DNA of 64,000 nt from the NCBI GenBank assembly GCA_001695595.3, contig MBPM02000058.1, positions 186,001 to 250,000 on the forward strand. Direction: 5' to 3'. The stretch's first letter is position 1; each line of letters opens with the position of its first letter. Origin of the DNA: Plasmopara viticola (lineage: Eukaryota > Oomycota > Peronosporomycetes > Peronosporales > Peronosporaceae). Below, one piece after another: positions 24,957-37,427 of the stretch. Below the pieces are notes generated by a model, which worked only from the letters and a program-made list of their open reading frames with translations, searched no databases and had not been told where the DNA came from. Made by a program: the position numbers and the translations under genes.

Positions 24957-25838
24957 ATGAACAATCTAGTCGAGTCGCTCGCGACGCAGCGCAATGAGCT
25001 GCTGGCAGCCTACGCCGCCACGCGTGACCGTGAGACAGCGGGCCAGCTCGTGCATCAGCTCAAACGCGTTTCAGAGGAGCTGGAGCTCGTGGCAGCGGCC
25101 TCTGCGCCCGCTCTCCACCCCGCTGCTCTCTCGTCCGACGTTTACGCGAGCTATTTACTGATCGTATTGCTGTCCAAGAACCTCAACGACGCACGGTTTT
25201 TATGGAAACGTATTCCAATTGAAACTAAACAAGGATCCGAGGAACTGTGCAATGTCTGGGAGGTTGGGAAGGCGCTGTGGCAGCGGTGAGCACTTGGTCT
25301 AATCAAGAGTATCGTCAAGTGAAGAGGGTTTACTTGTTTAGTGCTATGTACGCTAGGAACCTCGGTGGTGCTTATACAGCCATGGATTATGACTGGTCGC
25401 CTTCATTGCAAGGACTGGTAGAGGCGCTTAAACGTGTGTAAACAGCTCATTGTTCGGGACCTTCATGTTCTTGATTTGATACTTTGTATTGCACTTGCTC
25501 TCTAGTTTCGACGCGTGAAGACGCAGCCGAGTTACTCAGTCGAGCGTACTCAACAATCTCGATTGGTGACGTGGCACTAGCACTCGGCTTTGCACGACAC
25601 GAAGACGCAGTGCAGTGTAAGTCCTCTTGCATGTTGACGGAATGGAGTGTTAAACTCACTGGCTGCTATAGACTGCTTGTCACTAGGGTGGGAAGTCTCG
25701 ACTGTGGACCTGTTAGTCCTGCCAAAGCCGTTGGCCAACGCACGTCGAACAGCTTTGACGCCAGATCTCGACCAATTGGACACATTGGCCAAGGCCGTGT
25801 TGCATCTGGAACAGAATACGGTGGCAAAATTACCGTGA
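24957..25838 (+). CDS. CSN8: COP9 signalosome subunit 8, 232 aa
   Basis: Model: join(24957..25285,25342..25433,25506..25616,25672..25838), introns 56, 72 and 55 nt, all GT-AG, 699 nt in frame. The CSN8/PSMD8/eIF3k-type helical core is recognisable from NDARFLWKRIP, followed by LCNVWEVGKALWQR. The third exon carries LLSRAYSTISIGDVALALGF, the winged-helix-like PCI end. CSN8 is a small subunit of the COP9 signalosome, which removes NEDD8 from cullins and so tunes cullin-RING ubiquitin ligases in nucleus and cytosol. Length fits the family (about 200 aa). The last exon is less conserved. It probably shares a 119-bp promoter with the divergent MYND gene. Confidence 0.85.
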
Positions 25839-25935
25839 AGATTTACAGTAGACACCAAAATGTTATGTCCAAGGCACTAATTTGAAATATCCTTTTTTGG
25901 CGTATCTTTTACACCAATATCTTAAAAGGACGCGA

Positions 25936-27202
25936 ATGGAAAAGCTCAAGATTGGGCTCACGTCAGCCAGCGATGCTGAGTCCACAAGCAGCACACGCAG
26001 TAGCAATAGCGATAGTAGTAGCTCGTCGTGGAAACACAAACAGGGACGATCGCAATCCAATACTAGCGAGGATTTCGCCAAAAAACAATGGAAAGACGAC
26101 CACGACGACATCAAGTCACTTGCATTCCGACTGCAAGCTCATTTAAACGGCCCCGAAGCGCAATTGATTCTGATTCTACTCATTGCTTTCGACATTTGCG
26201 GCACTGCAATTGAGATACATCTACGCAACCTCCAACAACTCAAGCCAATCGATCCAAACTCTGGGATTGTGGCGACTTTGCTCGTGCAAGTACTTACTCG
26301 ATTACTCGAGTCCTTTACGGGTTTCACGCTCTTTCTCTTTGTGATTGAACTGGCCATTCTCCTCGCGGCGTTTCGACTACGCTTTTTCTCTCGAGCAGGA
26401 TATGTACTGGATTTCGCGATCGTGAGTACCTCACTTGTTGTAGAGATGTACGCACAAACCAAAGGTGAGTGGTTTGTACGACCAGGTCGGATAGTGTACT
26501 TACTCTTGATGTCCTAGTCGTACGCCTCTTTGGCGTTTTGCGTGTTTGGCGAGTGTTGCGTCTAGTCCGAAAGCTTGTTGACCAGGAACGGAAGACGCAT
26601 GATACAACACGGCAACTACTGGAGCAAACCGAATTGGTAAAACTTGTTGCACCAAGAAAAAGTAGCACGTGTACGACTAAATTCTTGTTGGCGTACAGAA
26701 ATTGCATTATGAAGAAATGCAAAAGAGTGCCGCCCATAAATCACTTAAACTAGAGTATGAGTCGCGAGCTGGACTGGAAAACCTCTTGCACAGCTATAAA
26801 GATGAGATTGTGACGCTCAAAGAGGCACTGCAGATCGCTGCGCAGGCTGTCGCTGAGGCGACACTAGGTAAAAGTCATTTGGCTGACCATGTATACTCAG
26901 AAGTTGAGGAAACAGATGCTCAAGCGGCGGAAATCGGCTACTTTGAGGAGTCATTTCATCCTGAAAATACTGCTGGTGAACCTTTCATAGGATATTGGCA
27001 AGAAGGCGAAAATAGCGAATGGTTTGACCAAGAAGCAGTTGAAGGCCACCTGCCTGAAGTACAACAATCGATTAAAAGACGATGGCAAGACGATCAGGGA
27101 CAACACGAAGCGGCGGGTTTCGATCCAATGGAGGCGCAGATTGAAGCACAAGCTGCAATGAGCGAGACGGAATTTCAAGACGCTGTTGATGAGTACACCT
27201 GA
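25936..27202 (+). CDS. HVCN1: Hv1-type voltage-gated proton channel, 383 aa
   Basis: Model: join(25936..26464,26518..26636,26699..27202), introns 53 and 62 nt. Residues 1-70 are a Ser-rich cytosolic tail. S1 spans about 76-96 with Asp86 mid-helix (LIAFDICG), where Hv1 has its proton-selectivity Asp. S2 is about 113-146 and ends in FRLRFF, like the FRLEFF of animal Hv1. S3 carries Asp159 (YVLDFAIV). S4 is 177-196 and holds R185-x-W187-R188-x2-R191, the Hv1 S4 signature RxWRxxR. There is no pore domain after S4. A heptad coiled coil follows (from about 198), then a long acidic Glu/Gln-rich tail. Hv1 extrudes protons upon depolarisation as a coiled-coil dimer at the plasma membrane. The S4 arginines are encoded just after intron 1. 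The start is the first in-frame ATG. Confidence 0.87.
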
Positions 27203-27239
27203 GTGTGAAGAGTCGATTCTATGCATTGAAGCAATCCGT
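27203..27239. other. 37-bp convergent intergenic gap
   Basis: The stop codons of the proton-channel gene (+) and HIS6 (-) face each other across 37 bp. The 3' UTRs must therefore overlap, or the polyadenylation sites lie inside the neighbouring gene. Confidence 0.8.
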
Positions 27240-28444
27240 TTACTCGGCGCGCTTCTTGTCCCACGCCACGACGTCTTCATATCGAATATCGCCGCCAAAA
27301 ATGTCCAGCGCACTACCAATGGAGAGATCCACCTACACCCAATCAGCTAGATTTGTATTCTTTTAACGACAAGAGCTTTAATGTCCAACTTACCTTGCCA
27401 TTGCCAATACGCTCGACAAAGTTTAAATCATCCTGGAAGCAGCAAATTCCATCAGCTCACTCGATTTAAAACACTACATAATATTGCTCATTATTAATAA
27501 ATACGAAGAGCTCCTTACCAAAGATTTAGCTCCGCCAGCGTACGTAACAGGGAGTGGGCTCCACTGTGCCAACAACTCGACCAGTTCGTGCTGTGCCATT
27601 GACTATCAGATACAAGTCCGCACAAATAAAAACAACACAACGGTGCACCTGTATGCCGCATTGCTTGCCTTCAACATCGACAGCATGGACTAGAAACTCA
27701 TCGCAGTATTCTGCTAAACGGTGAAATAGCGCCGCACTTTTCATACGAAAAAGTCAGTGGGCCTTTTTCATCAAAAGCGAAATGACAATACAACGCACTC
27801 GATCGAAGTCGTCGTGAACGTTTGCCAGCGATCGGTCATGACGTAAAATTGGCCATCTTCGGGCCTTTTGCGGCAACTTAGATCGAGTACCAAATGGTCT
27901 TTGCCGATAAGTCGCACGAGCTTCTGAAGTCGCTCAAAGTCGATTTGACCGTTACGGAACACGTACGACGTCACGATGACGTGACTCGCGCCCTCGGCTA
28001 TAAAGAACTGGCAATTCTCGGCGGTGATTCCACCTAGTTTAAGGTACAAGACCATCATTTAGTTGTACAAAAGCTACTGAAGGCGTCCGAGTCACTTGTA
28101 CCGCCGACTTGGAGGCCTCCAGGATAATTGTGGAGTGCATCCAATGCTGCGTTTGTATTGGCCTCCGATGTGCCCAGCATGATGACGTGACCGCCAAGCA
28201 GTCCATCTTTCTTGTACATTCTGTTTAAGAAGAATGGTCAATTCACATGCTCAATCATGCAGCAATAGGCGGTTATAAACGTCAAATCGACTAGAAAATG
28301 TAGCACGTACCGCGCAAACTCACCGGCGCTTTGTGAAGCTACGAAGTTGGTAATCGGACCTGCACTTTCGCTATCGGTGAGCGTAGAGCCTACGATCTGC
28401 TTCACTTCACCAGCGTGGATGTCGATGCACGGCCGAAAGCGCAT
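27240..28444 (-). CDS. HIS6: ProFAR isomerase HIS6 (HisA), 263 aa
   Basis: Model: complement(join(27240..27332,27394..27432,27519..27602,27649..27736,27799..28033,28102..28220,28311..28444)), seven exons, six GT-AG introns of 46-90 nt, 792 nt in frame. The enzyme isomerises phosphoribosylformimino-AICAR-phosphate, step four of histidine synthesis, on a TIM barrel. Recognisable family stretches in order are [91 protein letters not shown] and [14 protein letters not shown]. Start and length match eukaryotic HIS6. Exon 6 is only 39 nt. A cytosolic location is expected. It ends 37 bp from the proton-channel gene, tail to tail. Confidence 0.92.
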
Positions 28445-29823
28445 GGTCCGAAGAAGTGATGAATTTCTGTTGAGACAGTGTTACAGTCATGCTCAAAAAT
28501 ATTAATTGTGACTTTTACCTATAATATTGTAAAATAGGGGATGTTGGTCCACGACACATTATTTACGCTGAAGTCAATGGCCTGTATATTTCATTTAACT
28601 AATAGTTGTATCCCGGCTACTAGTCGACCGGATTTATAGTGCAGCGGGGTTGCCGTAGCTGTTTACACTTGGTATTAGTCTTTTACCAACATTTAGTATA
28701 CCTTCTAAATTTAATTCCAAATTGAAGTAATCTGATGGGATTTTAATGGTAAGATCATCCTACAATTTAATCAGCTTACTTAATTCCATTTGGCACATAT
28801 TTTGTATATTTTTGAGGGCAAAAGTAGTTTTTATGATTCTTAAAGGTACCTGAGCCCTAGCACGGCGGACGCTATGATCTAGACATTCTCGTCGAGAAAG
28901 AGGTTGCAATTAATATCTCAAGAAAAACTACAATGTTTTGAGACTTCATCTTGAAATATCTTCGATCTTTACAAATGCTCAGTAATTCGAGCTCTTCAAA
29001 TTTAGTAACTCTGACAGCTCTGGTAGCTCTTTTAATTGGAAAGCACATGTCAATTTGCGATAGTCCGCGGGGCTGTGAAACAATTGTTCCTGCGGACATG
29101 GCTTCTTTTTCCGCTATAAAGTCGTAAGTGACACATTTCCTCATCTTTTCTCAAAGCTGCTTTTCCGGCTGTTTGTTACCAATATGTGAGGTTGTGTTAC
29201 CCATTGTGTCTCGCAGGCCTATTTAATAGCTTGCGTAATTTTGTTACCCGTAGTTAGTAGCACGCATTAAAAACAGCAAGTCGTTTTACTTGATGCGTTA
29301 ACGTCGCGCAAGCTGGCAATTATTCCATGGCAGAGCTTTTGAGAGGCTTGCGAGGTCAACAGTTATGATCGTTTGACCTAACGAAGAGATCAACATCCCA
29401 TTACTACTGAATGAAGAGGTACACTAAGAAGTAGCGACGTACAGTGAGTGAAAAGCTGATCCGGAAAGATTTTATTGAATTCGAATAATCCTTTAAAATT
29501 AAGATATTGGGAGGTGACCAAATACTTTTGATAAAGGTGTACGCATAAAAGATTATGGACTTAATTCTAGAAACCAAAGACTGCAATAGCTTACAAAACA
29601 GGATAAGTGTGGTGACGTCAATGCATTTTTTCTTGCAAAATATATGGCTTAATTTTTCATGGCAGTTACTTTCTCATTTCACGCCGACACCATTGTCCCG
29701 GATCTTGCCGCAGAATAACATTGCGGGATGTACAATGTACCGACTTTTTCAGGAATTAACATCTTTACATGCGAGAGATATGAAATTAGCTGGTAGCGCA
29801 ACGACCTGTATGCACCAAAGGTG

Positions 29824-29869
29824 TCTATTTGGCTATGCCCTGAGAGCTCTCAGGATATAGCCAAATAGA
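29824..29869. repeat. 46-bp near-perfect palindrome
   Basis: Two 23-nt arms (TCTATTTGGCTAT... and its complement) meet with no spacer at AGAG/CTCT and pair with only two mismatches near the middle. It could extrude as a cruciform or be the fused ends of an inverted-repeat element. Confidence 0.8.
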
Positions 29870-32800
29870 GCGCCTGCATTGTTGTAACGTTGGTTGACTT
29901 CATTGGTTATCCCCACAGAGCATATGCATCGACATACCTAATACATGGCCATTTAGAGCACAAAAACATGGACGTATTCACCAAGTTGTCTACTTGAAAG
30001 CAGTGCTGGAGTGCATGTGCGCGATAAGATATACACGAATGCAAATAAGTTCATATTCGTGCATTTCCTTTTGGTAAGTTTTAAAAGTTGGGCAAACCCC
30101 GCAAAAGTCGAGGTCATTTTGACCGGTTCAATAAGGTCAAAAGCACTTAGGGTATGGCTTGACCTTGTTGCTTAATTTATGCGGACATACCGATGTCACC
30201 AATCAATCGCCTTACAAAATATACGAAAGAAGTTCGAGACATGTAAGGCTAGAGAGATTCAAAAGACGAGGAGAGGCGTTAATTCAGAAATTGCATGACA
30301 CAAGCAGCGACCGTATAGTGTCGTAAAAGACGTCTTCAATTTGGCATCGGCAACGCACTTTTGCAGAGACGAGAAATGAAGCGACTGTGCTAGAGTCAAA
30401 GCTACTTAAGGCTACCAATAAAAGCATATTAACCAAGCTTAAGATGTATTCGCGATGAAGTACGTTCTTGTCATATGCATACATAAGTTTCTAATCTTCA
30501 ATCCATTTGTGATTCATGCAAATCATGCATCCCTACGCACTGCAACATAGTCACCTCACCTGTTCCTAAGAGCGACCAGGTGGCTCTCCGTCTATGCGGA
30601 GTATAATTTGAGGTGCAGTATAAGCTACAAAAGGCAAACTGCCATGGCTGACACGCTTCTGCGTCGCACGAACCATGAACAAGCTTACGTCCCAATTTTG
30701 ATCTTGAATGTATAAAATTTTTATTGCCGGCACGTATATGCAAGGCGACATGTGCGTAACTTGACTCCGACAAAATAATTTTGATTTAGCGTGGGGCAAG
30801 AACGCACTGAGTGAAACTATGTTTCACAACACGACTCATCAAATATAAAGGCTCTAATGATGAGAATCCAATATATTGTATCCTTTAAAGAATTATAATC
30901 CACCGCATCGAGGTCATTTCGGTCGAGAGAAGAGGTATGTCTTAACCGGCACACAACATAGATGACCTATGTAGTATCAGCAAATCGTCACAAATGCGCT
31001 TATATGGAGCATACCAACAAGTAGACCCACGCCGAATGAAGCCGCTTCATTGGCTTGTCTATCGATGCAATTACGCTGCTGACAGTTTAAGGCTATATTT
31101 TGTGCTCGACCTCGCGAAAGAGTCGGCAAGCAACACTGGCAGTGCAATCGTTCTTGATTGGTTATGCAGGATATACATTTCGTTAATACAAGGTCGAGAA
31201 GCATGAGTGTTTCCCATCACTCGTATCATTAGACAGTAACATGGACTTTTAGAGTCAACCAAACCAGGCTCTCTTTAACCGAGTATTTACAAAAACTAAT
31301 TGTTGTCTACAGTGAAATTTTGTCGAAGACGTGTTGAGTATTGTGTGCACGGACACGTCTCGGTGTTAGAGTAGCATCACCCCACTAATTTAGTTTTTAT
31401 CGATCAAAATTGGCTTTGTCAAACAGGCTATGCGCCGTCTAATATGAGTGGGTCTGTAAATCCTAGTGTTCCACCTACGCTACCACATTGTGGCTTTATA
31501 CTGAATGGGGGGAATATTGTCACGGCTTTGTCAAGGACTTGACTACACCCAAACTTCGTCTAACCAATAAAAGACATTGTAAAAAGTGGCTAAGCATATA
31601 TGCTCGATATTCAATAAAAGATACGAACACGCCTAGTCCTTAAGACCCAGGCCACGTGAATTCGGTAGCGCAGGCATCGAATTTTATGCAGACACAGTCA
31701 TCGGGGGCCGACCGCTAAAATTTGATAATAGTACATTTTCTGTCTCGAAAAGCGTGAATCGAGTGGTTTGCTTGTGGAGGAATACAAAAAAGCGCTCAAG
31801 GCTCAATTACGGGTTGAGAAAACCCAAATTTTTGAAGGTGCGGTACTCAAGGCATATTTGGACGAAAATAGTCGAAATCGTCGGAGTCACGATTCGTCAA
31901 TTCATGGAGAGCGTGCGCTTGACGTCAAGTGCGAGTGTCATTGAATTATGAGCACACAGTGCGCCACTCAATACTGGGCATCATCGACCTTCTTCTCTAT
32001 TTTGTAAAGGATCAAGCGCCACCAACATGTGAAAAGCATTTTTGCGCGACGCCGCCATTAGAATTGAATCATTTAAAGTGGAGGGGTTGTCCTCACAATC
32101 AATAGCTGTCAGAAGACACGAACCAAACTCACAGTGTCCGATTTGTACGTAACACACAAGTTTAAGTACGTTATGCCGTTAAATGACGACTTGTGTACAC
32201 AATCTGCTTGTCACATCTGGATCATTTTTTTCTGCTATGAAACTATATTGCTTACGATCTTGTTGATACCCCAGTGTGTCATACTAGTGAACGTTACTGC
32301 TATATTTGTGACACAAGCCAAATGATGCTTTAAACATTGAAAAAGACCTATGCTTTGTTTAGAAATTAGCAGATAAGCATTTAGCAAAGAACTATTGTGC
32401 CAGATAGTAGCTGTAGGATAATTGCTTCACGAAGAGTATTTTCAAAAACTTTGATAGATCAATTACTATTTTGAGGCGTAGAAGTTAAGTAAGTCTAAGC
32501 ATTTAAGACTTATAGTAGCTCTTACAGTCAGGTATATAGCGATGAGCGATGCGTATTGCTCAAGGTATAGAATGAAGGCTAGAGACCTGAATTGCGCTTC
32601 CCTATAGCAATCAATACAAGAGCCCCACTACAGGACTGGTGAGTATGATCATTTGGCCCAGCAGCATACTTGGTCAATAAAGAAAGCTCAGCCGGTTCAC
32701 AGCATACACTACGTGTGTGCATTGCAACTCTTCATGTGGTTATTTTAAAGGCAAGTGACAAGACCAGGACGTTAAAAGAGAAAAGCTTAATTGTGCAACG

Positions 32801-34270
32801 GTATCATGCTCGCACAGCAATCAAATTGATCATACGTCTCGCAGCAGAATGGAAAGGTGGACGATGTTAATCGTTTTGACGTGGAAACGGCGCAGTTGAT
32901 GATATATGCAATGGGTATGGGTCCACAATGTTCAAGTAACGTGCTCCTAGCCGTAGCGTACACTCAATGTCCCAGTCCATTCAAAGCTCTTGCTGGATTT
33001 TTTTTTTCAAAAGGCAAAATAAGGCCATTAATTCAAGCGTAGCGCTTATGTATGTGATGCTTAATTGGTGTTGTTAAAAGTAAAGCGTCGCTGAGACAGC
33101 AAAAGACGCGTCAAGTGGGCAAGAATGATGCCAGAAATCAGGGCATGAGCTCGCGTCCCATATGGCAGCGCTCTTTGAGTAACAAAATCCAAAATAAAGA
33201 TTTGTCATGCCGGACGGAGGGATTCCGCAGCAACACAGCCCAAACCATTCCGCAAAAGTGTACTAGAACTATACCGGAAGATGGTACCGTGAATACTTCT
33301 AAAGTATCGGGACTAGCGATGAAAAAGTATACAAAGCAGCATCTTGCTGCCGTCGGTTTGACAAACAGATTGCTCATCGAAGTCCATGCTTTAATAGGAT
33401 TAGCATTTGCAGGCTTGCATTTGAGGAGTTGCATAATGCATAAGCAACATCATTTAGCCATCGAGTTTCAAAACTCACTGACGCTATATTGAGACTAGAT
33501 GTAGACCAGTGACGTGAAGCTATCTATGGTCACTGTTTATACAACTCAAGACGCAATGGCGCGTTTGGGATAAATTTTTAACCAGCTAAAGTGCGTGCTG
33601 CTTAAATCAGTTGAGTGCTACAATAAGTAGGACGCTTACGATAGCGGCAAGTAGAGCTATGAGTAGACTCCAGTCTTGCCTTTGCTGGACGAGACGAGAG
33701 TTTCAAACCGGTTTCGACGCTTCTGCCGCAGCTCGATGAGGACGAACGTGATCCATTTATCTCGAGATAGCCAAAGTAGCTTTAGGCTACCCTGGCCATG
33801 ACCAGGAGTTTCTTGTCATGAAGTCGTACTGCTGTGCATCTTTCGGTCTTTCAGCCTTTTTTATAATTTATTCAGTCCACTTATTCCGAAGACAACGTTA
33901 AGTGTCCTACTTGCTCCAAAAAACGGTAAGACTGCTGTCATTTCTAATACAGATTTTGTACTCGATACAATACATGCATAACGCATTTTCCTCGGCAAAT
34001 TTGCGCAGGCTACTTCATGAGCTGATGCGTTAAGAGGAAATTAAGAGTCAGAGAAATACGAATTTGTTAGGCATGTACGGAGAGCCTTTGGTATCAAATT
34101 TCATCTCAGGAGAATGCGCAAATGCTATGCGTTCAAATGTCCGACAGCGATCACAGTAGCGTCACTCAAAGTGGTAAACGGTGGAATCTACTATAGGTTA
34201 ACCCGGCGCATCGTTGCTATAATCTCAAATGCGTTATATGTCTGGAAGCAAATAATGCTTTTATTTGTGG

Positions 34271-34735
34271 TCATTTGGGCCGAGAGGAATTGCCCCAAAA
34301 CATACGTCCCTCGACAAAGTCGAGGTTTTTGGATTCAAAGCCTCGACTTTGTCTTTGGTTTGCCGGAAGCAAATGACAACACGGAAATAGTGTAGCTTGT
34401 GTGGCACCTACGCAAGATAGCGAATTCGATGTCTGTTCCAGCTGTAATAAACAGCAAACAGCCAGGCTGTGTATAGATACGTACTTAACACTATGACATT
34501 CTAGACGCGATGGTGTCGAATTAGAGCACTCAATATAGCGCTGCAATTTCTTCGACGCCGTTCCAGCAACTGTAAATAGTTTACTAATGTCAGACAGAAA
34601 ACTAGACCATCTGCTAGAGGACACTCTGCACAGTATGTGCACTGCAATACCACGCTCGTACAAGTACAACAAGCCATCTATGACTGAGTTTGCACCTAGC
34701 AATGCGGTTAATGCTACAAAGAGTTTTGCATTCAT
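34271..34735 (-). CDS. Weak candidate: 154-codon ORF with signal-like N-terminus
   Basis: An uninterrupted ATG-initiated frame in an otherwise gene-free region. The N-terminus (MNAKLFVALTALLGANS) looks like a secretion signal, and the rest has about nine cysteines, including AVCCLL and FPCCH. No RXLR or other effector motif is visible. The last 30 codons run through the 34313-34353 hairpin, which may be mobile-element sequence. At this length in AT-rich DNA, chance cannot be excluded. No family recognised. Confidence 0.2.
   Translation of the reverse strand: MNAKLFVALTALLGANSVIDGLLYLYERGIAVHILCRVSSSRWSSFLSDISKLFTVAGTASKKLQRYIECSNSTPSRLECHSVKYVSIHSLAVCCLLQLEQTSNSLSCVGATQATLFPCCHLLPANQRQSRGFESKNLDFVEGRMFWGNSSRPK
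34313..34353. repeat. Hairpin with 13-bp perfect stem, extendable to 17
   Basis: GACAAAGTCGAGG (34313-34325) and CCTCGACTTTGTC (34341-34353) are perfect reverse complements. Pairing continues inward for four more positions (one G-T), leaving a 7-nt loop. The left arm also contains its own dyad (CTCGACAAAGTCGAG). It is not followed by a U-tract typical of terminators. Confidence 0.75.
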
Positions 34736-37427
34736 TTGTATAAATGAACTATATTGACTACTTCTTTAAAGTACAAAGCTTCTGGAACAAGTAAGGAAAA
34801 TTCTTGATAGTCTATCCTTTTAGGTCCGTAATGTAAAGCCAGTTCCCTCATGAAAATATTTATTAGAGTTAGCAAAAAGCTGGCTGAGCGTAATCAGCAA
34901 GGTAAGGGATGCAAACGTTCACATCTGACCAGGCTACACCATAGAAATACGCTTATAATGACGGGAGAGACAGGGATACTAATTTCATCGAAGGTGACAA
35001 AGCTACTAATACAAAGTGCGGGCTCGATAGATTTAAGTGAACAAATCATTGATTCATCAGATCATCAGCGATGCTAATATGCATATGTTGGTGAGCACAA
35101 TCGACATCCTAAGACGATGTTGGTGCATCGGATTATATTTAAAGCGTCTTAAAATGTATCAAATTACGAGCCTCATGCGAGACCTAAGATGCCTCTGCCT
35201 TTTCTTCGAGGAATTCCTTCTACCAACTTGTTGATAAACCGAGTACGGATGGCAGTACGCCTGACGGTAGTAAGACTGTATTGATCATAAGACTGAGGGG
35301 CTGAACAGTCATAAGACTGTTTGTCACGAGCGGCTTGACAAGCCTGAAGCTCATTGCAAAGGAATGCAACTTTCTGGTCCAATTCGGAGACTTACGCGCG
35401 GCGGTCGATCCTACTGGTCACATGGCAAAAAGAGTGCGTGTCCCCCTTGAAAGTCTCAACGCTCCGGAATTCCTTAGAAATAGCCGCTATCTAACGTCCA
35501 GGACCGGTCCTGTGAGCAATCTTAAGCGCATTCACACGGTGCCACAGATACTGTTACACCTTATATAAAAGGTTTAGGGTCAATGCGGGAGCGGACAAGG
35601 AAACGCTTCATGGGCGTCAGATATTATTGCATATGACAAGATTATTCCGCTTCATTCAGTTTGTGTGATACGCCAAAACGGCGTCGGAGCGACTGCCTAA
35701 AGCCTGTTGCGATTAGGATTAGAAGTAAAGAATGCTTTGTATGTAAGCCGCGGTCTTTCGGTAGTTTTTTAAGAGTGTACTGTGTAGCCGTGCACGAAAC
35801 TCTCGTATCCAGCGCATATGCTGAGGCCGATCATGTCGAAGGTGAGTTTTCTAAGTGAAACCTTTAAGCTTGCGCACGCGAAGTGCTACGCTGAAATTGG
35901 CATAGCTCCAAAGCTTTACCCAGGATTAATTGGACAAATCGAGGGCATTCCCACACTACCATTGTCCTCAGACTTCGTATGGCGCTGAGTGACTATTTTA
36001 AAGGTGTTAATGCTATGCTAAGAGACGCTTGTATCTGCCGTAAGGCCGCGCAAAAACAAGATTGCAAGTGATTTTCACTGATGCCACGGAGAGTGTCCTC
36101 CAGAGAGCCCCTGTGGAGCGCAAAGTATGTATACGTACTGCTCGATGCTATGACCTGTGAGTCCACCTCGTCTTTGTCGAACCCGCTCATCAGAAAATGA
36201 ATAGACTCTTTACTAAGCCGCAAATCGCATTTTTAATCAGCATTAAGTAAGTCGCATAGCTTCTTGTCTACTGCGTTGATGTTAGCTATGTTCGAGAGAC
36301 CTAGCGTGTGGATTCCAGTAGCTTTTTTCCTCACGGCATTGGTGACCAATTCTATGGCTCGATTGGTTAGTCGCTCGACCCGGGACTAAAAGGTACACTC
36401 GTGGGATCCAAATCAAAGCAGTCGGAGATAGGTCACTAACGGGGATAAGCATCTGCACCTAAAGATGTGACGCACTCAATTGGGTGTTACAGTTGGGTAG
36501 TCAGAACGCCCAGCTCAGCAAAAATGCTCGTTGGATACGGGATTATGTCTCAAAATTTATCGGTTAAAAAGAGCAGAGTGAGATTTCGGTAGCTTGAATC
36601 TTTCGACTGCGTTGGTGACTTCAGCCTTCGACGAGGGCCACCATCTTTGACTTTTGCTCTCTTTCTCCTGGTCACCGATTGCGGTGGCCTCAGCAACAAG
36701 ACTCTCCAAATTGGGTGATTGCCCAAAGAGAGCACATTTCCCCCTGTCCGCAATTTTTCATCACCGGTGAGTCGGACGTCGAGTCAAATAGCTAAATGTT
36801 GTACCTACGAGCGACGAGGCTGTTTTAGATAACTTAAGGCTAAATTGTGGACTAATCGGGCAAAAAATCAGGCGAGGGCTTTCCATATTTATAGCTCGAT
36901 GGTGGAGGCTTTTGTAAGCTTAGACAGTAAACGAGCATTTCCCGCTACGCTGAATGAAAGGCTCTTTTGAGGCCTTTCTTGCCCTAGCGGCTCTCTGGAA
37001 AGCAAACTCATCACAGCTCGCCGCCAATGGTACAGGCCTAACTTTTGTACAGCCTTTGCTCTTGCTGCCTACATGATAGCCTTTATATATTTCCGGTGTC
37101 GGCTTAGTCATCGAGATATCACCCGACCCTCTTTGCCGCTTGTTTGAACATCGTTATGACGAAGGTAAGCTTCTATACAAATGTCAAGTTCGGAAGCCGA
37201 GACTAAAAGAGGCAAAAATAATCTTCCATCTTCTGTTTTTTTGACACTGATTGATTTGCTCAAATTTTGTTGTCATTCTTAAGTGCGATGGTAATTTAAT
37301 CTTGTAAGAAAGAAGTATTTGAGCTCAATGATCGCGTTTTTTTTTTAATTTACTTGCTTGCAATTTACAAATCTGAGATCCCAAACTTTGGTTTTGCTTG
37401 ACCCTAGTGAAAGAATTTCATTTTGTC

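Larger units (their letters stand above)
28445..37427. other. 9-kb AT-rich desert, no supported gene
   Basis: No frame here has a recognisable domain; most are below 80 codons and overlapping. The stretch looks like heavily decayed mobile-element sequence. Notable structures are a 46-bp palindrome (29824-29869) and a strong hairpin (34313-34353). The longest frame, 34271-34735 (-), is listed as a weak candidate. A triple TAAGACTG motif lies at 35271-35319. The last few hundred bases before 37428 are 3' flank of the glutathione peroxidase gene and contain homopolymer T runs (for example about 37338-37347). Confidence 0.5.

Noticed and set aside
35271..35319. Three copies of TAAGACTG, one in a CAGTC-ATAA-GACTG dyad
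   Set aside because: Irregular spacing (17 and 24 nt) and short unit; can be chance in AT-rich DNA.
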